Assembly (NCBI RefSeq): GCF_002020355.1
Contig: NZ_MPZV01000005.1
Span: 62,001 to 126,000, forward strand
DNA from: Thioclava sediminum
Lineage (GTDB): Bacteria; Pseudomonadota; Alphaproteobacteria; Rhodobacterales; Rhodobacteraceae
Length of the DNA stretch: 64,000 bases
Direction of reading: 5' to 3'
A program made the translations under genes and the position numbers. The notes below the pieces were generated by a model, which worked only from the letters and a program-made list of their open reading frames with translations, was not told the DNA's origin and did no database searches. Within the stretch, counting starts at the first letter, position 1. The number at the start of each line of letters is the position of its first letter. Shown here in pieces: positions 36,444-45,917 of this stretch.

Positions 36444-37424
36444 TCACAGCAATGGCGGGCGCAATGGTCCGCTGTCACGAGGCTGGAGATCGACTGCACG
36501 CCGCATGTATCGGCCCGGTGGCATGCCGACATGGCGGCTGAACGCGGTGCTGAAGGTGCTGGCGGAGCCATAGCCGACCCGCTGCGCCACCTCGTCGAGA
36601 GGGACCGTGCCGGCGGAGAGGAGATCCTTGGCGACGGCCATGCGCCAAGTCTGGAGATATTCCATCGGGCGCATTCCGACGATGCGGGCGAAACGTTCGA
36701 AAAAGGTGGAGCGGGACATGCCCGCCGCGAGGGCGAGTCCCTCGACGGTCCAGGTTCGCTCCGTATCGCCATGCATATGCCGCAGCGCGACTGCAATCCG
36801 GTCATCGGCCAGCCCGCGCAGCAGCCCCGGTTGCGCCGCGTCTCTGGGCACGGAGCGCAGAGCTTCTATCAGCAGGATTTCCACCAGCCGGGCCAGAATG
36901 AGGCTCCGCCCGGCATTCTCCTGTGCCGCCTCCTCGCCGACCATGTGCACCAGCTCCGTCAGTCTCGGAACGCCGCGGATGTGGATCATCCGGGGTAGCA
37001 GCGACACCAGCAGCGCGGCGTCGGGGGAGGCGAAGGCAAAATAACCGCCGAACTGCCGGACATCCGCGGGCCCGTCGCGTCGGCCATAACGGACGTCTCC
37101 TCGCGGGTCTGCTTGCCCGCTTGCGGCTTGCAAGGCATCGATCAGGACCGGCGGTGCCGGTTCGAGACCGGACATGGTGAAGGCCGGGGTGGCCGGCAGC
37201 AGCACGAAATCTCCAGCCTCCAGCACCACCGGCGTCTCGCCATCGACAGCGAGGCGACAGCTTCCTTCGGTCACGGCGCAAAACCCCGGCTGACCGAAAG
37301 CCGAATAGCGCACCGCCCAACGCCCGGCGCCACTTATGCCTTTAGAGAAGATGGCACGGGGGCGCAAAAGCGCGATCACCTGAGCAAGCGGATCGGAGGT
37401 TGCGGTGGGCATTGCGGCACTCAT
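36444..37424 (-). CDS. AraC-family regulator with cupin-type sensor domain
   Basis: 326 residues. Residues ~10-200 are the AraC-binding-like cupin region (FCAVTEGSCRLAVDGETPVVLEAGDFVLLPA); residues ~220-315 carry two helix-turn-helix motifs (TVEGLALAAGMSRSTFFERFARIVG, PLDEVAQRVGYGSASTFSTAFSRHVG). Divergent from an SDR oxidoreductase gene 97 bp away, which it probably controls. Core-like codon use despite lying on the island side. Confidence 0.92.
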   Translation of the reverse strand: MSAAMPTATSDPLAQVIALLRPRAIFSKGISGAGRWAVRYSAFGQPGFCAVTEGSCRLAVDGETPVVLEAGDFVLLPATPAFTMSGLEPAPPVLIDALQAASGQADPRGDVRYGRRDGPADVRQFGGYFAFASPDAALLVSLLPRMIHIRGVPRLTELVHMVGEEAAQENAGRSLILARLVEILLIEALRSVPRDAAQPGLLRGLADDRIAVALRHMHGDTERTWTVEGLALAAGMSRSTFFERFARIVGMRPMEYLQTWRMAVAKDLLSAGTVPLDEVAQRVGYGSASTFSTAFSRHVGMPPGRYMRRAVDLQPRDSGPLRPPLL

Positions 37425-37521
37425 TTGGACTATCGCAAACCTTTTTTGGACTATCTATTGCAGATAATTCGATTTGCGCCCGCTATTTCTCGGTCGTCAA
37501 CAGATTTCACAGGAAACCGAC

Positions 37522-38265
37522 ATGAAGACCATTCTCATCACCGGTAGCTCGTCCGGCTACGGGCTTGAAACCGCGCGTCACTTCCACACCAAAGGCTGGA
37601 ACGTGATCGCCACCATGCGCAACCCGCAAGCCAGCCCCTTGCCCGCGTCCGAGCGCATCCGGGTCTTGCCGCTCGACATCATCGACCCGGACGGCATCAA
37701 AGCCGTGATCGAGGCCGCCGGCCCGATCGACGTTCTGGTCAACAATGCCGGGATCGGCCTCGTGGGCGCCGTCGAGGCGACGCCGATGCCGCTGATCCGC
37801 AAGATTTTCGAGACCAACACCTTCGGCACGATCGCGATGACCCAGGCGGTGATCCCGCAGATGCGCGCACGCCGCTCAGGTGTGATAGTCAACGTCACCT
37901 CAAGCACCACGCTCGCTCCGATGCCGCTCGCTGCGCTCTACACCGCGAGCAAACAAGCCATCCAGGGGTTCACCGGCTCGCTGGCACATGAGCTCGGACA
38001 TTTCGGCGTGAAGGCGCGACTGGTCGAGCCGGGCTATGGCCCGACAACCCGGTTTGCCGAGAACAGCCAGTTTCGTATCGAGGATCTGATCCCGGAGAGC
38101 TACGCCAGCTATGCCGGGCCGGTTTTCGAAGCTTTTGCGGCGCCCGAAATGGTGACGCGGGAAAGCGACGTGGCCGAGGCGGTCTGGTGTGCTGCGACTG
38201 ATGCTGGCGACCGCTTGCATTATCCTGCCGGCCCCGATGCCGTAGCCTTGTCTGACGCGGGCTGA
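37522..38265 (+). CDS. SDR-family oxidoreductase
   Basis: 247 residues. NAD(P) loop TGSSSGYGLETARHF, DVLVNNAGIG, catalytic Ser in VTSSTT and YxxxK in YTASKQA are all present. AGGAAACC precedes ATG 37522. It is the target expected for the divergent AraC regulator. Substrate unknown. Confidence 0.92.
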   Translation: MKTILITGSSSGYGLETARHFHTKGWNVIATMRNPQASPLPASERIRVLPLDIIDPDGIKAVIEAAGPIDVLVNNAGIGLVGAVEATPMPLIRKIFETNTFGTIAMTQAVIPQMRARRSGVIVNVTSSTTLAPMPLAALYTASKQAIQGFTGSLAHELGHFGVKARLVEPGYGPTTRFAENSQFRIEDLIPESYASYAGPVFEAFAAPEMVTRESDVAEAVWCAATDAGDRLHYPAGPDAVALSDAG

Positions 38266-38646
38266 TGGGCAAGCCAGGGTCACGCCCTCACCGGTGTGGC
38301 CCGCACCCCTTGCAGACAGGCCGACCCGGCGGGAGGCAAGACAGAATATTCGACGGTTTCGTGCGTGTCTCCGCCCCCTAAATGAAATTGGCATGCGGCA
38401 TAGACGATGGAGGTCGGCTTCGAGCGATCCGCGAGTGCGCGATAAACTGCTCCGCCCAAGGGGGCAATTGTGTTACGCTGCCGCAAGTCACTTCGAGCTC
38501 AAGTTTACCGATTTGGCGCGCAGCACATATGTCCGATCTTTGACCCGCACCGAAGATGCCACGAAGTTTTGCGTGGTTTGACATCCCTGGGGGTTTGATG
38601 GCGGCGTATTTCTCTATCGATCTCCTCAGCGACAAGACGTGCGACA
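38266..38646. other. Gene-free gap
   Basis: 381 bp without a credible gene. The sequence CGCTGCCGCAAGTCACTTCG at 38474 onward vaguely resembles the dispersed island repeat but lacks its GCTTTGGGCCGG end. Nothing else is recognised. Confidence 0.5.
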
Positions 38647-38940
38647 ATGGCAGCATTCATAATCGGCCAGATGCAAATTCACAGTCGAGACTGGATGAAC
38701 GAATACTTCTCGAAGATCCCCGACGTCGTAGCGCAGCATAGTGGACAGTTTCTGGTGAGAGGCGGCGACCCCGAGAGCATGGAAGGTGAGAACGCGATTC
38801 CTGATGCTGCGTTCATCATCGAGTTTCCAGACCGCAGTTGTGCGAAAGGTTTTTGGAACTCGCAGGAATTCCAAGAGCTTGCCATCTTGCGTCGCTCGGG
38901 TTCAACGCTCAACGCGATCTTGGTCGATAAATTGGCATAG
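38647..38940 (+). CDS. DUF1330 domain protein
   Basis: 97 residues: AAFIIGQMQIHSRDWMNEYF, HSGQFLVRGGDPESMEG and AAFIIEFPDRSCAKGFWNSQEFQEL show the ferredoxin-like DUF1330 pattern. Small cytoplasmic dimer of unknown function. The following GNAT gene begins 12 bp after its stop, so they may be co-transcribed. Confidence 0.85.
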   Translation: MAAFIIGQMQIHSRDWMNEYFSKIPDVVAQHSGQFLVRGGDPESMEGENAIPDAAFIIEFPDRSCAKGFWNSQEFQELAILRRSGSTLNAILVDKLA

Positions 38941-38952
38941 GATGTCTTGGCA

Positions 38953-39753
38953 ATGACTGCTGTCCTGTCTCCCTATTTCGGCGATGAAAAGATACAGGCG
39001 CTTCAAAAAGCCCGAGATGAGCAGGTGGCCGAGCTCATCGACGTGCCTGGCGCGGTGGTCCACGCCCGCACCTTTTCGAGCGATGATCCGGCGCAGTTGG
39101 GTTGGGACCGGTTACGCAATAGCATGGTTGACGAAGGCATGATCACGCTTCGCGGTGTCGATGCGCAGACGGTTGAGACTGCGCGCGAAGAGCTGAGCAG
39201 CTTCGATCCGAAGCTACATCTCTGGGATCTGTTCATGGCGGATGCAAATACCATCCGCGGTGTCTGCGCAAAAATAACAGATAGCGGACTTCCAGAGGAC
39301 CTGTCGCGTGTGCCCGACGAGGCGTTGACACCGCAGAGGGCTCGCGATGTCCAGTCATTCCTGGCAGATCAGGGCATTTCTCCCTTCTCGACGGACGCTC
39401 TGCTTGGCAAGCTTTTTCCCGCGCAGCTCATCGCGTTGCAGAGTAGCGACGGCCGTATCGTTGCGGCCGGGTTCGCGGCCATGACCCACAATCGACACAG
39501 CCCCTTTTTCAGGTCAGCATGGGTTGGCCTGATCGCAGTCGATCCCGCGCTGCGGGGGCTGGGCATCGGCAAGCATATGGACGCGCTCTGCAACCTTGCT
39601 GCTGTCACTGAACTCGGAGCGGAAGCGACGATGGAGTTTGTCGCACGAGACAACGCTCCGTCGCGCGCGATGCTGGAAAGCTGTGGGTTGAGGCAGGTTG
39701 AAGGAAAGTCAGTCGTGATGTTTTCAACATCTGCCGACCGCATCACGCGATAG
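38953..39753 (+). CDS. GNAT-family acetyltransferase with N-terminal extension
   Basis: 266 residues. The GNAT fold is at the C-terminus (residues ~150-260): RIVAAGFAAMTHN, WVGLIAVDPALRGLGIGKHMDAL with the acetyl-CoA loop, and RDNAPSRAMLESCGL. The first ~140 residues show an additional domain (GWDRLRNSMVDEGMITLRGVDA) that I do not recognise. ATG 38953 preferred over an in-frame TTG at 38947. Confidence 0.85.
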   Translation: MTAVLSPYFGDEKIQALQKARDEQVAELIDVPGAVVHARTFSSDDPAQLGWDRLRNSMVDEGMITLRGVDAQTVETAREELSSFDPKLHLWDLFMADANTIRGVCAKITDSGLPEDLSRVPDEALTPQRARDVQSFLADQGISPFSTDALLGKLFPAQLIALQSSDGRIVAAGFAAMTHNRHSPFFRSAWVGLIAVDPALRGLGIGKHMDALCNLAAVTELGAEATMEFVARDNAPSRAMLESCGLRQVEGKSVVMFSTSADRITR

Positions 39754-40292
39754 CCGTCTTGCCTGGTCCCGCTCCGCTTCGCGCCAGTGAGGTTTCAGCA
39801 GCCGCATTTCCAGAAACAACCAGGTGCTTTCAAAGCAAGCGCGATTACGGCCGCTACGTTCCATAATGCGACATACCTGTCCGAATGACCGGTTCTGGGA
39901 AGCTGCGTTGCAGCGTTCGACCAATGACGAAAGGCAGCTTTGGGCCGGACGCTACCCGCTCGGTGGTCAGGGCGGATTGCGGACATGCGGCGCGGCAGCA
40001 TTGCAACCGCGGCAATCTGGGTTAGCCGACGCTCGTGCCTGATGCTGATTTTTCGCCGCATGCCGGAAAGGGCGGCTTCCTTCTTCGCCCGGCGGAAGCA
40101 TCCAGCATGGGCGTAACTCGCGGCAGATGTTTCCTGCCGCTCAGGGAAGCACATCTCTTTTGCCATTTAACATGCTGCGACATAGACTATTTTCTCGCGG
40201 AGTCGGCTGAACACTTTTGCTAGAGATAGCACACGAAGCGGGGACGTCTCCTTCGACGTGGAAATCAAAATATTGAAGGACTGAGGTCGATC
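39754..40292. other. Gene-free gap with one island repeat
   Basis: 539 bp. It holds repeat copy 2. An open frame on the minus strand (39795-40166) covers the repeat, lacks a ribosome site and shows no family motif, so it is not called. The last 40 bp before the DUF2971 gene are AT-rich and may hold its promoter. Confidence 0.5.
39845..39955 (+). repeat. Degenerate island repeat, copy 2
   Basis: Shows CCGAATGACCGGTTCTGG, GAAGCTGCGTTGCAGCGTTC and AAAGGCAGCTTTGGGCCGGA in the same order as copy 1. Confidence 0.65.
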
Positions 40293-41234
40293 ATGGCTGA
40301 GCCGAAGAAATTACCCCGACTGCTCTATAAGTATCGGGGTTTCAGCCATCGTTTGCTCGACATGCTGGTCGCGGACGAGCTGTACTATTCAGACCCTGGT
40401 GACTTCAACGACCCACTCGATTGCCGTCCATCTCTCGATGCAGACCTCACCAACGATCAGCTCGAGCAGGTTCTAAGCCGTCTGCGCGAGCAACGTATCC
40501 TCGCCGAGATGCAGGCTGCTGCAAAATCCCTCAAATACCGAGGCCCCAAAACCATCGATCATATCGCGCGGCATAGTCGGAAGGATGCCGCTCGGCTGCT
40601 TGACGAAATCCGCTATTACGCAACCGATTCCAGCTATGAAATAGCCGATCCCCTGCAATCGCTGCTGCGCCAATATCTCGAAGACGAACTGCTTCGCCGC
40701 TACGACCGTGGCATCGTTTCGTTTGGGGTCCGCGCCACGTGCCCGTTGATGTGGAGCCACTATGGCGATCAGCATAACGGGATTTGTGCTGGCTACTCTG
40801 TTCCAGCCGAGGCGAAAGCCGACCTCAATAAGATTCGCTATGGAGGCAGCCGCAAGGTGCTGGCCAGCGATGTAGCCATGATGGAGAACGACAGCGCCGC
40901 ACGACAGCGCGTCGACGAAGCCGTCCTGCTGCGCAAGGCTGCGAGTTGGCGTTATGAGCGGGAATGGCGCCTAATCGGTAAACGCGGCGCACAGGATTCA
41001 CCGCTTGAACTCGAAGAAGTCGTCTTCGGCATTCGCTGCAAATCCTCCGTCAAATTTACAGTCGTTCAGTCCTTGGCAAAGCGGGACCGTCCCGTTCGCT
41101 TTTTCGAGATGCGTGAAGTCCCAGGCACATTTCACCTCCGGAAGTTCGCGCTCGATACGGATGAACTTGGAGCCTCCCTGCCTCGGCGATCGCGAGCAAT
41201 TATTGAGGCTTTTGAAAATCTTGATGACGAATAA
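40293..41234 (+). CDS. DUF2971 domain protein
   Basis: 313 residues. Opens LLYKYRGFSHRLLDMLVADELYYSDPGDFNDPLDC, then FGVRATCPLMWSHYGDQHNGICAGYSV and a late WRYEREWRLIGKRG: the standard DUF2971 signature set. The family is frequent on mobile and defence-rich islands but has no proven activity. It lies 120 bp upstream of the PHP-ATPase gene on the same strand and may belong to the same unit. AT-richer than the core genes. Confidence 0.88.
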   Translation: MAEPKKLPRLLYKYRGFSHRLLDMLVADELYYSDPGDFNDPLDCRPSLDADLTNDQLEQVLSRLREQRILAEMQAAAKSLKYRGPKTIDHIARHSRKDAARLLDEIRYYATDSSYEIADPLQSLLRQYLEDELLRRYDRGIVSFGVRATCPLMWSHYGDQHNGICAGYSVPAEAKADLNKIRYGGSRKVLASDVAMMENDSAARQRVDEAVLLRKAASWRYEREWRLIGKRGAQDSPLELEEVVFGIRCKSSVKFTVVQSLAKRDRPVRFFEMREVPGTFHLRKFALDTDELGASLPRRSRAIIEAFENLDDE

Positions 41235-41353
41235 CAACAAGCTTGATGGAAGCATTATTATAAAGCAACTTGCAGATGTTAAACATCTCTTGAAACAAAT
41301 GAATTCGGACAGTGCATAGACAATCTATTTCTGCCGACACACGCGGGGGGGCA

Positions 41354-44326
41354 ATGATCGGCAGAGGTTCGCAGTGGCGGCGTTGGGAGCCACACATCCA
41401 TGCACCGGGGACAATCCTGAACAATCAGTTCGGCGGTGGCGATCCTTGGGAGGCCTACCTATCATCTCTGGAAAGCTGCACGCCCGCAATCGGTGCCATA
41501 GCTGTCACCGACTACTATGTCACAGACACCTATGAGGAGGTGTTGCGACGCAAGAAGGCAGGGCGCTTGCCCAACGTCCAGCTAATCTTTCCAAATGTCG
41601 AACTGCGGCTCGACATTGCCGCCAAGACCGGATTCGTAAATATCCACCTGCTGGTCAGTCCGGAAGATCCCAATCATTTGGCCGAATTGCATCGCATCCT
41701 CCAAAGATTGCAGTTCCAGGCGCATGGCGACACCTATAACTGTACTCGCAACGACCTGATTGCTCTTGGCAAACGCGCCGACACCGCCATCGTTGACGAT
41801 GGCGCGGCACTGCGCCACGGAGCCACGCAGTTTAAGGTCAATTTTGCGCAATTGCGCCAAGTGCTACGAGACAGCGACTGGGCCAAGGGCAACATTCTGG
41901 TCGCTGTGGCCGGCGCTGCGGGAGACGGAACTTCTGGGATACGGCAGGCGGCCGATGCGACGATGCGCCAAGAGATCGAGCGGTTCGCCCATATCATCTT
42001 CTCAAGCAGCCCAGCACAACGCGAATTTTGGTTCGGCAAAAGGGGCGTCAGTGTTGAGAATCTACGCGAGGACTATGACGGTTGTAAGCCATGCCTGCAT
42101 GGCAGTGACGCACATGACCAGAAAACCGTCGGGCAGCCGGCGGAAGAGCGCTTCTCTTGGATCAAGGGCGGCCTTGAGTTCGATGCACTGCGCCAAGCCT
42201 GCATCGATCCGGAAGGCCGCGCTTACGTTGGAACGGAGCCGCCGCGAACCGCTATGCCTTCGCAGGTCATTTCGCACATCTCCATCGCCGATGCAGACTG
42301 GGCCGCGACTCCCGAAATCCCTCTCAACCCCGGCTTGGTAGCGATCATCGGGGCTCGTGGTTCCGGAAAAACGGCACTCGCCGATATGATAGCTGCTGGA
42401 TGCGATGCCATCACGCCATCTGGATGGAGCGCCAGTGAGAATGCTAGTCCCTCCTTCCTTGTCCGCGCCCGCAAGCTGGTCGGCAACGCGACGGCCACGT
42501 TGACCTGGGGCGGAGGCGCCACCATCACGCGCGCGCTCGATGGTCGGGACGCCAACAATCATCTGTCCTTTCCGCGCGCCCGATATCTGTCGCAGCAATT
42601 CGTGGAAGAGCTCTGCTCTTCCGGCGGCTTCTCGGACGGTCTCATCGCCGAGATCGAACGGGTGATTTTCGAATCCCACTCCGACGATCAACGGGACGGT
42701 GCGATCGACTTCGCCGAGTTGCGCAGCCACAGCACAAGTCGCTTCCAGCAAGCCCGTGAGCGAGAAGCCGAAGCTATCGCCGACATTTCCGATCGCATCG
42801 CCACGGAACTGGAAAAGGAAAGTTCTGTCGCGACTCTGACTGCGCAGGTGACACAGAAAACCGGCCTGATCAAAAGCTACAATGAAGATCTCGCCAAACT
42901 CGTCGTCAAGGGCACCGAAGCTCAGGCACAACGGCACACGCAACTCAGTCAGGCGGTGCAGGCGGTACGCGGCAAGATCCAGGGATTCGGCAATCAGCGG
43001 CGGACCTTCCTCGCCCTGCAGGATGAGGTGAAAAGCACCCGAGCTACCAAGGCGCCCGAATTGTTGCGGCAGGCCAGGGAACGCCATCAGCAGGGCCATA
43101 TGAACGATCAACAGTGGGACGAATTCCTGCTGGTGTATAAAGGCGATGTCGACAAGAGTCTGGCGGGCTACGTCACATGGGCCGATCAGCAGATTGCTGC
43201 TCTTAATGGCCCTCCCCTGCCACCGGGCATCCCCACGCCACCCATAGCCGACAGCGCCGATCTTTCCACGCTCACCCTCAACGTCCTTCAAGCCGAGATG
43301 ACCCGGCTCGAAGCCCTGGTCAGCGCGGACAAGCTGGTCCGGGATCAGTATTCGGCGCTTTCACTCCGCATTGGGCAGGAAAACAGCGCTCTCCAGAACC
43401 TGCAAGTCCGTCTCACCGATGCGCAGGGCGCCGCGACCCGCAAGAAAGACCTGCAAGCCGAACGTGATGCGGCTTATGGCCGTGTGTTTGAAGCCATCAT
43501 CAATGAACAAACAGCGCTAGCCGGTCTCTACGCGCCACTCATGAACCGTCTGGCAGCCTCATCGGGAACCTTGCAAAAACTCGGCTTTTCCGTGCGCCGT
43601 ATCGTTGATGTCGAAGCCTGGGGAGCGATTGCGGAAGAGCAGCTTCTCGACCGCAGAAAGGCCGGTCCCTTCAATGGCCGTGGATCGCTGATTCAGTTGG
43701 CCAACACTGCGCTCAAGCCCGCTTGGGAGCGTGGGACGGCCGCGGACGTGCAAGCCGCGATGGCCGCGTTCATCTCAACGTACCTGCAAGACTTGATCCG
43801 ACACGCGCCCATTGCTCAAACGCAGCAGGCTGAGTTTCGTGCCTGGCTCAAGGAGTTTGCCCACTGGTTGTTTGCGACTGACCATATCTCGGTACGCTAT
43901 GAGATTGTCTATGACGGCATCGACATCCGTAAACTCTCGCCTGGGACGAGGGGGATTGTGCTTTTACTTCTGTACCTCGCTCTGGACGACGCAGACGACC
44001 GGCCACTTATCATCGACCAGCCAGAGGAAAACCTCGATCCTAAGTCTGTCTTCGATGAACTCGTCTCACTGTTCATCGCCGCCAAATCCAAACGGCAGGT
44101 CATCATGGTCACCCACAACGCGAATCTTGTTATCAACACCGACGCGGATCAGATCATTGTCGCAGAGGTTGGCCCGCATCAGATCGGGGGGCTGCCGCCT
44201 ATCACCTATAAGGCGGGCGGCTTGGAAAATGCAGGGATCCGCAAAGCGGTATGCGATATTCTCGAGGGCGGTGAAGAAGCCTTTCGTGAACGGGCGCGGC
44301 GCCTGCGGGTCAGGTTGGAACGTTGA
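41354..44326 (+). CDS. PHP-domain SMC-like AAA/ABC ATPase (TrlF-like architecture)
   Basis: 990 residues. Residues ~10-280: PHP-type metal-dependent phosphoesterase region with WEPHIHAPGTIL (HxH), AIAVTDYYVTD and HGSDAHDQ. Residues ~300-400: Walker A GARGSGKTALADMI and QQFVEELCS, a QQFVE-like Q-loop. Residues ~450-800: long coiled coil. Residues ~850-960: LSPGTRGIVLLLLYLALDD (signature), Walker B PLIIDQPEENLDPK and switch His in MVTHNANLVINTDAD. I believe public annotation names this layout TrlF family; I could not check. ATG 41354 chosen for the conserved WRRWEPHIH start. The HEPN-like gene follows within 24 bp. Confidence 0.88.
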   Translation: MIGRGSQWRRWEPHIHAPGTILNNQFGGGDPWEAYLSSLESCTPAIGAIAVTDYYVTDTYEEVLRRKKAGRLPNVQLIFPNVELRLDIAAKTGFVNIHLLVSPEDPNHLAELHRILQRLQFQAHGDTYNCTRNDLIALGKRADTAIVDDGAALRHGATQFKVNFAQLRQVLRDSDWAKGNILVAVAGAAGDGTSGIRQAADATMRQEIERFAHIIFSSSPAQREFWFGKRGVSVENLREDYDGCKPCLHGSDAHDQKTVGQPAEERFSWIKGGLEFDALRQACIDPEGRAYVGTEPPRTAMPSQVISHISIADADWAATPEIPLNPGLVAIIGARGSGKTALADMIAAGCDAITPSGWSASENASPSFLVRARKLVGNATATLTWGGGATITRALDGRDANNHLSFPRARYLSQQFVEELCSSGGFSDGLIAEIERVIFESHSDDQRDGAIDFAELRSHSTSRFQQAREREAEAIADISDRIATELEKESSVATLTAQVTQKTGLIKSYNEDLAKLVVKGTEAQAQRHTQLSQAVQAVRGKIQGFGNQRRTFLALQDEVKSTRATKAPELLRQARERHQQGHMNDQQWDEFLLVYKGDVDKSLAGYVTWADQQIAALNGPPLPPGIPTPPIADSADLSTLTLNVLQAEMTRLEALVSADKLVRDQYSALSLRIGQENSALQNLQVRLTDAQGAATRKKDLQAERDAAYGRVFEAIINEQTALAGLYAPLMNRLAASSGTLQKLGFSVRRIVDVEAWGAIAEEQLLDRRKAGPFNGRGSLIQLANTALKPAWERGTAADVQAAMAAFISTYLQDLIRHAPIAQTQQAEFRAWLKEFAHWLFATDHISVRYEIVYDGIDIRKLSPGTRGIVLLLLYLALDDADDRPLIIDQPEENLDPKSVFDELVSLFIAAKSKRQVIMVTHNANLVINTDADQIIVAEVGPHQIGGLPPITYKAGGLENAGIRKAVCDILEGGEEAFRERARRLRVRLER

Positions 44327-44349
44327 AGCCTAGGAAACGATCTCGAAAA

Positions 44350-44895
44350 ATGGCGAGTAGATCTGATAGCTCTTCCGAAATCTTGTCTGGCCTGAAAGAC
44401 GACATTCTTTGGCTTATGATATTGATCTACAGCTTCAAGGTGAGGGCCAGGCTGGAGGGACTTGGGCAATGGTCGCGAGAGCATATGTCGATCGAGTTCA
44501 TGCTGCTGGATAGCGCTGTCCGCGATATCGTAATGCGACTAACCGCGCTGGACGATGACTCGAAAAATAACCGGTCATTCCAAACGCTACTCAGCGCCTT
44601 AAACCGGGAAAACTTACTCGAACAAAAGCGCTCTAAGGCGCTCAAAGAGAAAGTAAAAAAATACCGAGACGCGGCCAACAAGTTGAAGGTAGAGCACAGA
44701 AACCAATACATATCCCACGTGAATACCGACGCGTCTGTTTTGCCTCGTGTCATTGATCGCCCAGTCAGGTTTCAGGAAGTTGCCTCTTTGGCTGTAAACC
44801 TCATGGATGATTTTGCGGGCAAGACGCTTCGATACCATTTCAAAATGGGTAGCAACGAGTCAATCAATCTCCGCGATGCGCTCCAGGCGGAGTGA
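44350..44895 (+). CDS. Small HEPN-like protein (RX5H motif) paired with the ATPase
   Basis: 181 residues, helical and charged. Contains KVEHRNQYISHVNTD, a good match to the HEPN ribonuclease motif R-x(4-6)-H in the form common in AbiU2-like proteins (RNxxIxH). Upstream helices include IEFMLLDSAVRDIVMRLTALDDD. The frame also opens at a TTG (44323) that would overlap the ATPase stop; ATG 44350 was taken. Close linkage suggests that the ATPase controls it, as ABC-ATPase and HEPN domains are coupled in RloC/PrrC-type anticodon nucleases. HEPN assignment is inference from one motif plus helical pattern. Confidence 0.7.
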   Translation: MASRSDSSSEILSGLKDDILWLMILIYSFKVRARLEGLGQWSREHMSIEFMLLDSAVRDIVMRLTALDDDSKNNRSFQTLLSALNRENLLEQKRSKALKEKVKKYRDAANKLKVEHRNQYISHVNTDASVLPRVIDRPVRFQEVASLAVNLMDDFAGKTLRYHFKMGSNESINLRDALQAE

Positions 44896-45473
44896 TCAGG
44901 GCACCCGCCACTTCAATATTCAGTCTTCCATCAAGCGCACGCCAAAGACATTTTTTCGATTAGAGCTACAAGCTGATCGGTAAACGCGGCAGTCTCGGGC
45001 TTGCCGCCACCCAACTCCGCCGTCCGCGTCTCCACGCATTGGGCACCCTGGTGCGGACAGTCGCCTGCAAGCGGCGCGCCGGTCTGCAGGACGTGTGTTT
45101 CGTAGAGGCTGGCGGAACGGTGCCAGTGACGTTAACCCGGCCCCGCTGAACGATCCAACTGCAGTAGAAGCCAACGTAGATGCTGCATGCGCAAACGGCA
45201 GCTTCGTACGCACAGCCGACCTCCATCCTGTGGAAATGCTGCGCGATGGACGAATGGCCGGTCTGGCGAACCTGCGCCGCAGCAATGGCCAGCCTGACGA
45301 ATGACCGCAAGGTGCCGAAGGCGGTCCGCCCAGTTCTGCGTGGCTCTTCAAGCACGCCAAGCTGCTGTATCTGCGCGGCAGTGTTTTCGTGCCTGCGCAG
45401 TTACCTCGCCTTCCATAGGTGTCCTGCCCTTACGAGACAGGACGTTTGACGGCTGCCACCACGTGCAGGTAGC
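44896..45473. other. Gene-free gap with one island repeat
   Basis: 578 bp between convergent HEPN-like and VOC genes. It contains repeat copy 3. A 15-bp stretch ATCGGTAAACGCGGC at 44973 also occurs inside the DUF2971 gene at 40974, possibly by chance. Open frames on both strands here are composed of repeat sequence. Confidence 0.5.
45165..45330 (+). repeat. Degenerate island repeat, copy 3
   Basis: Longest copy: GCAAACGGCAGCTTCGTACG, GAAATGCTGCGCGATGGACG, AATGGCCGGTCTGGCGAACC, CTGCGCCGCAGCAATGGCC and GAATGACCGCAAGGTGCCGA. It shares blocks with copies 1, 4 and 6. Confidence 0.65.
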
Positions 45474-45905
45474 TCATTGCCCTTGCTCATCAGTAAAGAA
45501 GGGATCGTCGGCGTTCTTCAGACTGCACACATTGCCGTCGGGATCGAGGAACGTGCCGGTCGTGCCCCAGTCGTGCATTTTGACTTCGACTGGGACGCCT
45601 TGAGCCTCCAGTAGGCGGGCCGCAGCCTTCACGTCTGAGACGTTGAAGCGCAACGCAACCGGGTTCTGAGAAATGCCTTTCCGGGTGTCTTCGGCGCGTC
45701 CACCGGTCTCGATCATCAGATATCCGTCGCCGAAGCGAAGGCAGGTCAGCCCCGGCTTTTCATACCAGAGTGGCAGGCCGAGCTTGGTTTGATAGAACTC
45801 CACGCAGGCCTCGTAGTGTTCGGTGAAGAGGATGAGGCCGTGACACTCAATCATGTCCGCCAGCTTTTTCGCGGGGGCAGTCCCGTTGTCGATTTCTATG
45901 GGCAT
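45474..45905 (-). CDS. VOC/glyoxalase-family protein, probable SoxR target
   Basis: 143 residues. One VOC module pair: MIECHGLILFTEHYEACVEFYQTKLGLPLWYEKPGLTCLRFGDGYLMIETGG and ALRFNVSDVKAAARLLEAQGVPVE ... GTFLDPDGNVCSLKN. GGAGATC precedes the ATG. It is the second gene of the transcript expected from the SoxR-type promoter at 46282-46312. VOC proteins include drug-binding and isomerase members; exact chemistry unknown. Confidence 0.88.
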   Translation of the reverse strand: MPIEIDNGTAPAKKLADMIECHGLILFTEHYEACVEFYQTKLGLPLWYEKPGLTCLRFGDGYLMIETGGRAEDTRKGISQNPVALRFNVSDVKAAARLLEAQGVPVEVKMHDWGTTGTFLDPDGNVCSLKNADDPFFTDEQGQ

Positions 45906-45917
45906 CTTGATCTCCTG

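Noticed and set aside
39795-40166. Possible small gene of 123 codons (minus strand) in the gap after the GNAT gene
   Set aside because: It covers a dispersed repeat copy, has no ribosome site and no motif.
44965-44990. 15-bp identity between this gap and the DUF2971 gene at 40974
   Set aside because: Too short and isolated; flanks do not match, so chance is a sufficient explanation.
44920-45360. Minus-strand frames in the gap after the HEPN-like gene
   Set aside because: Composed mostly of repeat copy 3; no start signals or homology-like patterns.
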